64,000 nucleotides of DNA from Phototrophicus methaneseepsis (GTDB lineage: Bacteria > Chloroflexota > Anaerolineae > Aggregatilineales > Phototrophicaceae): contig NZ_CP062983.1 in assembly GCF_015500095.1 (NCBI RefSeq), positions 1,426,001-1,490,000 on the forward strand, read 5' to 3'. A program made the position numbers and the translations under genes. The number at the start of each line of letters is the position of its first letter. Position 1 is the stretch's first letter. This document shows, in pieces, positions 7,685 to 16,566 of the stretch. The notes below the pieces were generated by a model that saw only the letters and a list, made by a program, of their open reading frames with translations, was not told where the DNA came from and did not search any database.

Positions 7685-10264
7685 CTATTCCAGGTCTGTG
7701 ACGGAGCCTTCTTCCACGCTTAACAGGAATGAGGCAATCCAGCCTTGCTGGCCGTCGGATAATTCCACTTGCATCCAGCTTTCATCTTCATTGGTCCCCA
7801 CGATGAGCACCTTAGCACCAGGGTCCAGAATGCTGATAACGCCGCCATTGGGTTCACCACGCACGTTGATATTCACATCTGCCGTGACGGTGCCGATTTC
7901 GACACGGCGATCTGGTAAAGACACCACTTCTGATAGGCCAATGTTATAATTCTGCGCGACTTGCTCCGCATTCAGGGCGCGGTCATAAATCGCGACGAGA
8001 TAATAATCGCCTAACCAGGGGCGGTCGCCAGAGACTTCATTCGCCAGCGCTAAGCTGTAATCCTCATGCCACACATCCAGGCTGCCATCGACAATGCCCT
8101 GTGCCACGACTTCATTGTTGATATACAACGTCGTGCCGCCTTGCGCGTCATGGATCAGGATCACCTGCATCAAGCCATCATAGAGCGAACGTCCACGGGA
8201 TTGCAGGTTGGTATCGCCATTTTCATCAGATTGGGTGGTCCTCAGGCGGATGTCGAAGACGCCTCGTCCATCCAACATATCTTGCCCCAGGGTGAAGTTG
8301 CGCGTCAGGGTGCTGTCAGATAACGTCAGGACGCGCGCGGGGCCAGATTGCTGGGTTGTCGCCGGGTCAATCCAGGCTTCTATAGTGAAGGCACCGCTGC
8401 TTTTAATGGCTTCATTCAGGCGTGCTGCTGCCCCTAGTGTGTGAATGAGTACCGAGCGATTAACACGCAGCATGTTATCTGTCCACGTCACCGCGCCGGG
8501 GTCCGTGATGTACAGGTCCAGCGGTTCATCGCTGCCGCTCTGGTCGCGGATGACATCCCCCACGCCATGATTAAAGACGTAGAGGGCTTGTAAGCCCTCT
8601 GTCGTCCGGCCCTCAAGGCCGATGCTGCCCTCCAATACGGCAGCATCAGCGATAGGGGCATCCTGTTCATAGGGATTGAAGACCAGCGGTGGGGCCTGTT
8701 GTACGCTCAGCAGCATCGTCGATGTCGAAGCCGTAGCGGTATCACCAGGCATCCATGTGGGTACGGCGCGGATATTCTCAGGGGCTTCGTTGACGAGCAT
8801 CCCCGCTGATTCCTGGCCGACCTGTTGCAAGCTGCTGAAGGTGTGGCGGTTATGGTACCAGGTCCATGCCGCGTAACCTTCAAACGGTAAATAGTAGGTG
8901 TTGTTATTGAAGCTGCTGCTTGTCCAGAAGCTGCCATCGACGTTCATATCCGTCGCCAGCCCGTTCTGGCCATCTGCCGCCAGATGCACAATGGTATTTT
9001 CGTAAACGTGGTTATTCAGCGAAACACGTGGCCCATAACTGCCCGTCCCACGGGATTGCTGCACAACCGTGATGCCATTGCCGCCAACCTCGCTGATGAC
9101 GACGCGGTTGCCATAAACATCCGTATCGCTCGATGACGAAATGAGGATTTGCGCGCCGTAAACCCAGCTTGTTGGGCGGGCATTGTTATACATCACCACA
9201 TTGTTGCGGATGATGGCCGCATAGCTGATTTCGTGGAAGATGCCCATGGAATAGTTATCGACGACGATGTTGTTCTCAATGAGGACATCAATGTTGTCGA
9301 TATCCGTCCAGAGGCCTGGGCCGATGTTATCGTGGACGTAGTTGTTACGGACGACGAGATTGCGCGTATCGACGAACTTGGTGCCGCCAGCTTCCCAACC
9401 GGAGGCAAAGCCCGCATAGTTGTTATAGGCGATCTGATTATCCTGCACCAGCACATTGTCGCCAATGCCACCGATGCCGATCTGCCCATTTTGTACAATG
9501 CGGTTGTTCACGATTTGCATGGCGTCACCCATGCGGATGCCGCCCCCGTGATTCAGGCGGATGACGTTGCTTCGTACCGCCCAGTTGTAGGTGTTATCGC
9601 CACGGATGGCCGCGCGCTGGGCGCTGACAGCGTACTTTTCAATCGTGAGATTTTCGATGGTGACGTTAGCGGCAGAGCCATTGAATGCACCATCGCCATT
9701 TACAGATGCCTCGACAACGTGGTTTGTCGGGTCATCGGCGAAGTAAATCTTATTGGCTCCATAATCAAAGTAGAAGGATCCCGGCCCCACGTTGCCAAGG
9801 GAACTGGCGTGCTTGAGGGGCTGGTCATCGAAGTAAAGGTCTTCCGAATAGCGGCAGCGTGGCGCGCTCCCATCACATTCGCCAGCCTGACGGTTTTCCT
9901 GGGTCTGGTTTGTGGCGACCCAATAATTGCCCTCACGGCTGAAATCGGACAGGATGCGGGCACCGCTCAGGACAGCGCCATCTTCCCCGATGAATGTATC
10001 CCCATCGCGGGGGATAATCGTTTGCTGGCGGTGGTAACCTGTACGCAACAAGAACGTACTGCCAGCCGGGTTGCTGTTCACAATGGATTGAATATTATCA
10101 CCAGGGTTGATGCCGATAGCACCGGCAGGGTTGCTCTGGGCGGCCACACTGCTACTTAAAAGAGCAGCAAAGCCAACCAGCCAACAGAATATAAGGCCAC
10201 GTGTGACAGTAGGACGGACAGCGATACGACGGAAAAAATGGCGGGAGCTGTTTTGAGGTTTCAC
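7685..10264 (-). CDS. Secreted right-handed beta-helix protein with LamG and SH3-like domains
   Basis: About 859 residues from the chosen start. A positively charged N terminus (FFRRIAVRPTVTRG) and a hydrophobic stretch ending SSSVAAQS form a signal peptide or anchor. From about residue 75 to 470 there are parallel beta-helix repeats rich in N-N-x-I/V turns (for example IVNNRIVQNGQIGIGG and VVRNNYVHDNIGPG), as in polysaccharide lyases and epimerases. A concanavalin/LamG-like domain follows (about 560-780, FTIEAWIDP) and a bacterial SH3 domain ends it (about 790-850, NVRGEPNGG and GWIAS). It is likely an extracellular enzyme or binding protein for the polysaccharide of this locus. The frame extends to a TTG at 10375 without SD; GTG at 10264 gives a proper signal peptide and has GGAG upstream. 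No catalytic residues can be named. Confidence 0.8.
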   Translation of the reverse strand: MKPQNSSRHFFRRIAVRPTVTRGLIFCWLVGFAALLSSSVAAQSNPAGAIGINPGDNIQSIVNSNPAGSTFLLRTGYHRQQTIIPRDGDTFIGEDGAVLSGARILSDFSREGNYWVATNQTQENRQAGECDGSAPRCRYSEDLYFDDQPLKHASSLGNVGPGSFYFDYGANKIYFADDPTNHVVEASVNGDGAFNGSAANVTIENLTIEKYAVSAQRAAIRGDNTYNWAVRSNVIRLNHGGGIRMGDAMQIVNNRIVQNGQIGIGGIGDNVLVQDNQIAYNNYAGFASGWEAGGTKFVDTRNLVVRNNYVHDNIGPGLWTDIDNIDVLIENNIVVDNYSMGIFHEISYAAIIRNNVVMYNNARPTSWVYGAQILISSSSDTDVYGNRVVISEVGGNGITVVQQSRGTGSYGPRVSLNNHVYENTIVHLAADGQNGLATDMNVDGSFWTSSSFNNNTYYLPFEGYAAWTWYHNRHTFSSLQQVGQESAGMLVNEAPENIRAVPTWMPGDTATASTSTMLLSVQQAPPLVFNPYEQDAPIADAAVLEGSIGLEGRTTEGLQALYVFNHGVGDVIRDQSGSDEPLDLYITDPGAVTWTDNMLRVNRSVLIHTLGAAARLNEAIKSSGAFTIEAWIDPATTQQSGPARVLTLSDSTLTRNFTLGQDMLDGRGVFDIRLRTTQSDENGDTNLQSRGRSLYDGLMQVILIHDAQGGTTLYINNEVVAQGIVDGSLDVWHEDYSLALANEVSGDRPWLGDYYLVAIYDRALNAEQVAQNYNIGLSEVVSLPDRRVEIGTVTADVNINVRGEPNGGVISILDPGAKVLIVGTNEDESWMQVELSDGQQGWIASFLLSVEEGSVTDLE

Positions 10265-10527
10265 TATCCTGCTTCTCTCCTTCACGATTGGCGCTTTGTG
10301 CTTGCCATATTCATCTGCATGAAAATGGTCGCTGCCGTGAATGAATTCTCTCTTCGATGTGGCACAATACGCCAATTGCCATTAGCTTACAGGGATCAAG
10401 TCCATAAGGCACGGTGTTGCATCGGCGACACATTGATTGTGACGGCTTCTTCTGACCGTGTCAATTCGTTGACTTGTGTCAGCAATGTAAACCAAATAGA
10501 CGCACATACAATAGGAAAATGTAACTA

Positions 10528-10545
10528 AGTCCTTAAGAAAGGACT
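10528..10545 (-). terminator. Weak hairpin after the endonuclease/phosphatase-fold gene
   Basis: AGTCCTT (10528-10534) pairs with AAGGACT (10539-10545) around a 4-base loop, 12 bases after the stop of the minus-strand gene. The following minus-strand sequence is only moderately T-rich, so this is a weak terminator call. Confidence 0.35.
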
Positions 10546-10556
10546 ATTTGAGCGTC

Positions 10557-11636
10557 TTAATCAGTCGAATCTGCTACTGGTAGTGCCAACGATACCATCA
10601 CAGCCTTGTGATCAGAAACCCCGCAACTATCAATGACCCGTGCATCCATTGCCTGGAAAGGTGCACTATAAAAGACGTAATCCAGACGGATCAATGAAGG
10701 CAGAGGCCCGATGCCACAAGCGGGATAAGTATAACCCATTCCCTGGCCTGCTACCCGGAAACTATCGGTCAGTATACTGGCAAAACGTGCATAATTGGCA
10801 AACTGATCGCCTGTATTCAGGTCCCCGGCCATGATGACCGGGTCTGTTTCAGCGGTTACGCGCTCAATGATGCTATCTACGGCGCCCCGATTTGAAGAAA
10901 CGTCTTTATCCTGGAACTCGATCAACGGCAGGTGCCGGAGGTTAAAAGGAGGCCAGGGATGCACGTTGTACAGGATGACTTGCTGCCCGTCCATATCAAC
11001 CACCACGCGCTGATTACCATGCGACTCTGGTAATTCTGTGAACTGCCAGTAAACACTGTCCGTAATGGGGAATTTGCTGAAGACACCCTGCCCACGGACA
11101 TAGTTATAGCGTCCATCCTGGGGATCAAGCGCTTGATAAGGGTATAGCTCCCCTAGTGCTTCTTCCAGGTATTCCGCAGCGGGCACGCCGAATTCTTGCA
11201 ACATGATGATGTCTGCGTCTGAAGCTGCCAGTAATTCAGCCCCGGCTTTGATCTGTGGCTCATTGCGCGCCAGGAAGTTCATCGTCAGCACGTGGATTGT
11301 CTGGCTGTTGCTAGGTGCCTCTGGTGATTTCGGCATATAAATAGGCACCATGAAGATAACCCATGCGATCAGTGGGGCCGTTAGCAGGGCCATCACCCAA
11401 TGCTGATGCATCCCTAAGGCCACGATCATGGCAATGGGCAGGGGCAGCGCTAAGAGCGAATAAGCCGTCCGCAAAAAATCAAGCTGGATGCTGCTTCCTG
11501 GTGCCAACACGACAATGAGGCCAATAATGACGAGGCCAATCGTATAGAGCACCAGCGGGATCAGCAGCGCCCAGTGCAGCAGGTCACTCATACGGTTTTT
11601 GTCGCTGGATGAATCGACTTTTACAGGTTGTGTCAT
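10557..11636 (-). CDS. Membrane-anchored endonuclease/exonuclease/phosphatase family protein
   Basis: A 359-residue protein with three N-terminal transmembrane helices (about 18-45, 54-77, 79-100) and an EEP-fold domain outside or behind them. EEP motifs in order are VLTMNFLARN (first Asn), MLQEFG (metal Glu), VILYNVHPW, VIMAGDLNTGD (catalytic Asp-x-Asn) and the C-terminal SDHKAVMVSL (final Asp-His). All usual catalytic residues are present, so it should be an active metal-dependent phosphodiesterase or phosphatase. It starts 15 bases after the flippase gene, so the two share an operon. The context suggests action on a lipid-linked phosphate rather than DNA, which is an inference. The family also includes secreted nucleases. 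Confidence 0.82.
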   Translation of the reverse strand: MTQPVKVDSSSDKNRMSDLLHWALLIPLVLYTIGLVIIGLIVVLAPGSSIQLDFLRTAYSLLALPLPIAMIVALGMHQHWVMALLTAPLIAWVIFMVPIYMPKSPEAPSNSQTIHVLTMNFLARNEPQIKAGAELLAASDADIIMLQEFGVPAAEYLEEALGELYPYQALDPQDGRYNYVRGQGVFSKFPITDSVYWQFTELPESHGNQRVVVDMDGQQVILYNVHPWPPFNLRHLPLIEFQDKDVSSNRGAVDSIIERVTAETDPVIMAGDLNTGDQFANYARFASILTDSFRVAGQGMGYTYPACGIGPLPSLIRLDYVFYSAPFQAMDARVIDSCGVSDHKAVMVSLALPVADSTD

Positions 11637-11651
11637 GAGCTAGAATGTCCT

Positions 11652-13028
11652 TCATTGACGAGCTTCTTGAAGGGGTTCGTCATTCTTCGTCTTATCGTCG
11701 GACACGCGGACGTAGAACCATAGGCTGATGCCCAGCATCACCAGGTTTACGATCATCATGTTCAGGTTTGCGCCTACCAGTTTGAAGGCCGCCAATAGGC
11801 CAAGGCCAATTGTCACTGTGATGAGCGCCGGGATAATCTTGGATATGAATGAATACTTGACGCGCCCCGTCGCCCGCAGGGCCGCATCCACCACAACGGA
11901 GCCACCCATAATAACAGGCCACGCCCCCATCGTCAGCAGCAAGGGGAAGGTGACGTATTCATCGTAACGCCCATTGTAGATAAAGCTTAGCAGCGGCCCG
12001 CCAAAGAGGACAACGCCGACGAAGTACAGCCCTGTGAAGAACAGCACCAGCTTCAGGGCGAAGACCAATTGTTGATCAACAGCCGAGCGCCCGCCGGTTG
12101 AATACTTGCGCACAAAAGAGGGCAGCAGCAGCCCATTAATCGCAACAATGCCTAGTGTGATCGGCATCGTCAGGTTGAGGACAGCACGCAGCGCGCCGCT
12201 TTCCGCAAGTGAAAACAGCAGAGGCAGCACAACATAATGAAAATTGGCCGGGATCCAACCCAGGATGCGGTCAGCCGTGGACCAGCGCCCATATTGCCAG
12301 TGATCGCGTAAGATACTGCGTGCGTCCATCGTGTCATGTGCTTTGAGCCGCAGATTTGGATGCAGGAAGACAATCGCCAGAAAGGCCGCTGAAATCACAG
12401 AGCCAACCGCCAGCGCCATCAGCGCCGTAAAAGCGTTGAGCCAGCCTTGCACATTGAAGATATAAAGCGCCAGCATCGTCACGCCCAGGTAGATAAAGCC
12501 GCCCAATGCAGACCAGTGTGGTTTGGAGAGGATATAAAAAGGCTGACGCGTTAGCCAGCGCAGCAGTAAAAATGGCGAGCCGATTGCCGCCCCCATCAGC
12601 GCGCCGGAAACAATCCCCGTATCGGATATAGAGGAGAAAATCGCGGCAGCACCCAGCACTGCGAAGGCCATAAAGCCAAAGCCGATATGCCCAAAGAATA
12701 AATAGCCCAGATATTGACGAAAGCGATGCGCATGTTTGCCAGCACCATAGATGCTCATTGGCTCAACCATGACAGCTTCATACAGGTTTTGCAGCAGCAA
12801 AAACCAGGAATACACGACCACAAAGGCCCCATATTCATCTTCGAACATCCAGTTTGCCAGTGCGACGTTGATGACGAAGTTACTGCCGGAAAATAAAGCC
12901 TGATCAATAAGAGCGCCGCTGATGCGCGTCGTCCAGCCACCATACCGCTGCACAAGCCGTCCAACGAAGCTTGAAGAAGAAGGCTGCGAAGATGAATCAG
13001 CAGCCGGCGTTTCTATCGTATTAGGCAT
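11652..13028 (-). CDS. Wzx-like polysaccharide flippase / membrane export protein
   Basis: A 458-residue integral membrane protein with about 12 to 14 hydrophobic segments, beginning near residue 35 (SGALIDQALFSGSNFVINVALANW). The N-terminal segment resembles the first helix of MOP-superfamily lipid-linked oligosaccharide flippases, and length fits (400-500). It would move undecaprenyl-linked repeat units across the membrane. It is the first gene of a pair with the EEP-domain protein 15 bases downstream. The gene is divergent from the enolase-family gene. The N-terminal 30 residues are Ser/Gln-rich and cytoplasmic. Membrane topology is by eye only. Confidence 0.75.
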   Translation of the reverse strand: MPNTIETPAADSSSQPSSSSFVGRLVQRYGGWTTRISGALIDQALFSGSNFVINVALANWMFEDEYGAFVVVYSWFLLLQNLYEAVMVEPMSIYGAGKHAHRFRQYLGYLFFGHIGFGFMAFAVLGAAAIFSSISDTGIVSGALMGAAIGSPFLLLRWLTRQPFYILSKPHWSALGGFIYLGVTMLALYIFNVQGWLNAFTALMALAVGSVISAAFLAIVFLHPNLRLKAHDTMDARSILRDHWQYGRWSTADRILGWIPANFHYVVLPLLFSLAESGALRAVLNLTMPITLGIVAINGLLLPSFVRKYSTGGRSAVDQQLVFALKLVLFFTGLYFVGVVLFGGPLLSFIYNGRYDEYVTFPLLLTMGAWPVIMGGSVVVDAALRATGRVKYSFISKIIPALITVTIGLGLLAAFKLVGANLNMMIVNLVMLGISLWFYVRVSDDKTKNDEPLQEARQ

Positions 13029-13243
13029 GTGTGCGAATCCTGTGGTTCTTTTGACTGTATGGTAACACTACTCCCTTAGCCTTGCGCATCCCTTGCATAT
13101 GAATGCGTTTCCCTTTCGCTACATTAAGAAAATGCGGTCCATTTGCGCCCTCTGCAAACGGACCTTGGTAGATCGTTTGAAATTGGTCACAATGGGGCTG
13201 GTTTTGTGGCCGTTGATAGTCATTTTTACTAAAGGACTTTGAT

Positions 13244-14377
13244 ATGAAAATTACGGATATTACCGTTTATTTGGCGAAGGAATGGCGTACCTTCCTCTTC
13301 GTCATCATTGACACGGACGAAGGCATTTATGGCATTGGGGAATCCGGCATTACAGGCCGTGAACTGGCTGTACAAGGTGCTATTGAGCATCTCAAGCCGT
13401 TGCTGATAGGCCAAGACCCTTTTCGCATTGAGCATATCTGGCAGTTGATGTTCCGCAGTGGGTTCTTCCCGGCGCAGCGTATCCTGACGTCTGCCATGGC
13501 CGCTATTGATGTGGCCCTATGGGATATTAAAGGCAAGGCGTTAGGCGTCCCTGTGTATGAATTATTGGGTGGGCGTGTGCGTGATAAGGTGCTCACCTAT
13601 AACCATAATTCCGGCGAGACTGTCGAAGCGCTGGTTGAGCGCTGTTTGCAAGCTGTGGACGAAGGCCACAAGGTCCTGCGATGGGGCTTAGCCCATCAAT
13701 CCAGCACAGAATTTACGCCCCGGCAGGCTGTCCTACGTGCCATCAAAGAATTTGATGCGATCCGCAGCGCGGTTGGTGATGACATCGAAATCTGCATTGA
13801 TCTGCACACGCGGTTGAACCTCGCGGACGCGCTCTGGCTGTGCCAGGAAGCCGAGCCGTATCGCCCTCTGTTTGTAGAAGACCCTCTCCGCAGCGAAAAT
13901 TATCAGACGTACCGCAGTTTGCGTAACCGGACCACTGTGCCGCTTGCCGCTGGCGAACAGTATAGTTCTAAGTGGGAGTTCCGCCAGGTGATCGAAGAGG
14001 ACCTGATCGACTATGCCCGTATTGACCTGTGCATCTGTGCAGGCCTGACGGAAGCTAAGAAGATCGCGGGTTGGTGCGAGACGCATTATATTGATCTGGC
14101 AGTGCATAACCCGATTGGCCCTGTGGCGACATCGGCATTCCTGCATCTCAATTTAGCTTGTTCGAACTTCGCCGTACAGGAGATGCCACGCCTCCCGAAT
14201 GAAAGTTTGCCTGATGTGGTGCTTAACCAGCCGGAATGGCGCGACGGCTATTTGCTGCCGCCGGAGCGGCCCGGCCTGGGTATCGAATTTGACCGCGAGG
14301 CCGTGAAAAAGTACCCGTTCGAGATAACTCCCATTCCGATGCTGCATCGTGTTGATGGCAGCATGACCAATTGGTAA
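13244..14377 (+). CDS. Mandelate racemase/galactonate dehydratase-like enolase-superfamily enzyme
   Basis: A 377-residue enolase-superfamily enzyme. Metal ligands are Asp186 (IEICIDLHTRL), Glu212 (FVEDPL) and Glu238 (LAAGEQY); His188 and His288 (DLAVHNPIGPVA) are the acid/base residues. This spacing is nearly that of E. coli D-galactonate dehydratase (183/185/209/235/285), so an acid-sugar dehydratase is the best guess; the specific sugar acid is not determined. It is the only plus-strand gene in the first part of the polysaccharide locus and is preceded by AAGGA at good spacing. No dehydrogenase, aldolase or kinase gene for a full sugar-acid pathway is next to it. It ends at a clear terminator. 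Confidence 0.85.
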   Translation: MKITDITVYLAKEWRTFLFVIIDTDEGIYGIGESGITGRELAVQGAIEHLKPLLIGQDPFRIEHIWQLMFRSGFFPAQRILTSAMAAIDVALWDIKGKALGVPVYELLGGRVRDKVLTYNHNSGETVEALVERCLQAVDEGHKVLRWGLAHQSSTEFTPRQAVLRAIKEFDAIRSAVGDDIEICIDLHTRLNLADALWLCQEAEPYRPLFVEDPLRSENYQTYRSLRNRTTVPLAAGEQYSSKWEFRQVIEEDLIDYARIDLCICAGLTEAKKIAGWCETHYIDLAVHNPIGPVATSAFLHLNLACSNFAVQEMPRLPNESLPDVVLNQPEWRDGYLLPPERPGLGIEFDREAVKKYPFEITPIPMLHRVDGSMTNW

Positions 14378-14410
14378 ATCGCTGTTACGGCAAATGAACA
14401 GCCAGTAAGC

Positions 14411-14442
14411 AAAAACGCCCCTGCTCAGAGGGGCGTTTTGGT
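14411..14442. terminator. Bidirectional intrinsic terminator
   Basis: Perfect 11-bp stem AAAACGCCCCT (14412-14422) with AGGGGCGTTTT (14429-14439), 6-base loop, T-runs on both sides. It lies between the convergent enolase-family and WD40 genes. Confidence 0.9.
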
Positions 14443-14462
14443 TACTATGATGCTGACCGAGA

Positions 14463-16373
14463 TTAGCTGGTTGGCACAGCCCAGATACGTACGGTGCCAT
14501 CATCGCTGCACGTGGCAATCAACGTGCCATCTTCACTGATAGCGACATTGTTGATGTCGGCGGTATGACTGCGTAGATCCCGCAGCCATGCCTGAGTGGA
14601 AAGCTCCACCAGCTGCACATTGCGCCCGATTACATACGCCAGAATGAGCTTATTCGGGCTGATGAAGGACTCTGCACTGCCGGATGAGAAGGTGTTTACG
14701 CGCTCGCCTGTCTCCTGGTTCCATGTTTCCACATCGCCATTGCTGCTGATGGCAGCCAGCACACTAGTGTTATCTGTAAAAGCGACATGCACAATATCCG
14801 ACAAGCTGGAGTTATAGACGTTCTTTTGCTCGCCTGTGATTGGGTCCCAGGTGATGATGATGCCATCTGCCCCGGCTGAAATCAGCGAGCGCCCATCTGG
14901 CGTAAACGTCAATGCTGAAACTGCCGATGTCACCCCTTGCAGGACCAGTACATTCGACTCTGAACCATCCGATGTCTGGTTGGGTTGGGTCGTGGTGGTA
15001 TTCGCAAATGGATCGGTGTCTTCTTCGGTTGTACCTGTATCGGTATCAGCTTCAGCGTCGGTGTCTTCTTCGGTTGTTTCCGGCTCCTGGGTAAAGGTTT
15101 CCGGCACAGTCGCCGCTTCTGAATCCTCATCCAACGACCACAGACGAATAGTGCGGTCATCACTGCCAGATGCCAGAATACGGCCATCCGGGCTGAATGT
15201 CAGGGCTGTGACTGGCCCAAAGTGCCCGCTGAGGTCTGTAACATTCGATAGATTATTGAGTTCCCATACTTTGATGAGGCCGCTGTTGCTGCCTGCTGCG
15301 ATGTGGGCCAGTGTTGGGCTGAAAGCCGCACTGTTAAAGCTCCCCGTGAAGCCCTCGAAGAGCATTTGCTGCTCGCCGGTTGCAATATCCCAGATGCGTA
15401 CAGTCCCATCTGTGCTGCCGCTGATGAGTTGGCTGGCATCCTGGTTGAATGCTGCGCTGACCACAATGCCATCGTGTCCATCAAATGTCTGGCTCAGGTC
15501 CCCACTTGTGAGGTCCCATATCTGGGGTGTGTTGGCGCGCGTCACCGTCAAGATGCTGCTGTTGGTACCAAAGACAATGCTGTTAACGCGCGAGGACCCA
15601 CGAATGAAGTTAATCAGCTCATCCAGGGCGACATCCCATAGGCGGATCACGCCATCTTCACCGCCGGAAATAATACCGCCCCCATTGGGCTGGACATCCA
15701 GTGCATAAATGGCCCCTTCATGGGCTGGCCGGGATAGCACTTCTTCAGAAGTTTCAATATCCCAGACGTGCAGGTCACCGTTGGTATCGCCGCCGTAAAC
15801 CTGCGTGTCATCCGGGCTAAAAGTCACGGCGTTCAGGCCCACCCCGGCGGAGATGATCATATCCTGAGCCCCTGTATCCAGGTTCCAGAAGATCATGTTG
15901 GAATCTTGCCCAACGGTGACAAGCGATGTCGAAGTTGAATTGAATGCTACATCCTGCACACCACCATGGAACCCTGTAAAGACGTTGCGGCCTGTCTGTA
16001 CATCCCACAGGCTCAGGTTTTGATCGCGGCTGATGGTGGCGACTAATTTATCATCCGGGCTAAAAGCGGCTTTTAAAATGCTCTCGGTAGCGCTCGTCAA
16101 TAAGTAACGGTTATCTGGCTCAAAAGGTGCATCGTAAATCCATACGCCGACGGAGGTGCCAACGGCGATCATCTCGCCATCATGGGACCATGCTACAGTC
16201 TGAACAGTACCTGCGCCCAGTGTCGCCAATTCGACGACGTTGGAGGCATTACGCGGAGTAATGGGCGGAAAAGGGAGTGTCCCGAAAATACTCTCCTGGC
16301 CTTGTACAAGGAGAGGCGTCAGGAATGTACAAAGGCTGAGCAGGAAAAGCCCAATCGTTCGACGTTTATTCAT
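14463..16373 (-). CDS. Secreted WD40-repeat beta-propeller protein
   Basis: A 636-residue protein with a signal peptide (MNKRRTIGLFLLSLCTFLTP to LVQGQ) and around 12 to 14 WD40 blades, each seen as a run such as FSPDDKLVATISRDQNLSLW or ISGGEDGVIRLWDVA. This would form one double or two adjacent propellers outside the cell membrane. Between blades, about residues 420-475, there is a Glu/Asp/Thr-rich low-complexity insert (TTEEDTD occurs twice). The start at 16373 has AAGGA at 6 bases; a TTG further upstream is in frame but would put extra residues before the signal. No enzyme domain is visible, so a scaffold or binding role is likely. It lies between the Wzz-like gene and the convergent enolase-family gene. 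Confidence 0.85.
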   Translation of the reverse strand: MNKRRTIGLFLLSLCTFLTPLLVQGQESIFGTLPFPPITPRNASNVVELATLGAGTVQTVAWSHDGEMIAVGTSVGVWIYDAPFEPDNRYLLTSATESILKAAFSPDDKLVATISRDQNLSLWDVQTGRNVFTGFHGGVQDVAFNSTSTSLVTVGQDSNMIFWNLDTGAQDMIISAGVGLNAVTFSPDDTQVYGGDTNGDLHVWDIETSEEVLSRPAHEGAIYALDVQPNGGGIISGGEDGVIRLWDVALDELINFIRGSSRVNSIVFGTNSSILTVTRANTPQIWDLTSGDLSQTFDGHDGIVVSAAFNQDASQLISGSTDGTVRIWDIATGEQQMLFEGFTGSFNSAAFSPTLAHIAAGSNSGLIKVWELNNLSNVTDLSGHFGPVTALTFSPDGRILASGSDDRTIRLWSLDEDSEAATVPETFTQEPETTEEDTDAEADTDTGTTEEDTDPFANTTTTQPNQTSDGSESNVLVLQGVTSAVSALTFTPDGRSLISAGADGIIITWDPITGEQKNVYNSSLSDIVHVAFTDNTSVLAAISSNGDVETWNQETGERVNTFSSGSAESFISPNKLILAYVIGRNVQLVELSTQAWLRDLRSHTADINNVAISEDGTLIATCSDDGTVRIWAVPTS

Positions 16374-16566
16374 TGCAAGTCCTTTTGTATAACTTGTGAC
16401 CAAACTTTATGCACACAAGTTAATCTTACTTAAGGTCCCTTGCAGTGCCCTTGCACATCAAGCCCACTCAAACAGATTGTGTGGGCTATTTTACCTGCTC
16501 ATGCCAATGTGGTATCCGAGACAGGTTTTTGGGGCCTGTTTCAGGATACATTTTCGAGTCATACGA

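Noticed and set aside
9149-10159. Plus-strand open frame of 336 codons
   Set aside because: It lies fully antisense to the beta-helix/LamG gene, which has clear domains and a signal peptide. The predicted product is repetitive Asp/Val/Ile-rich, as expected from a mirror of a repeat gene.
14836-15708. Plus-strand open frame of 290 codons, Ser-rich
   Set aside because: Antisense shadow of the WD40 gene; its Ser/Val-rich composition follows from the WD40 codons.
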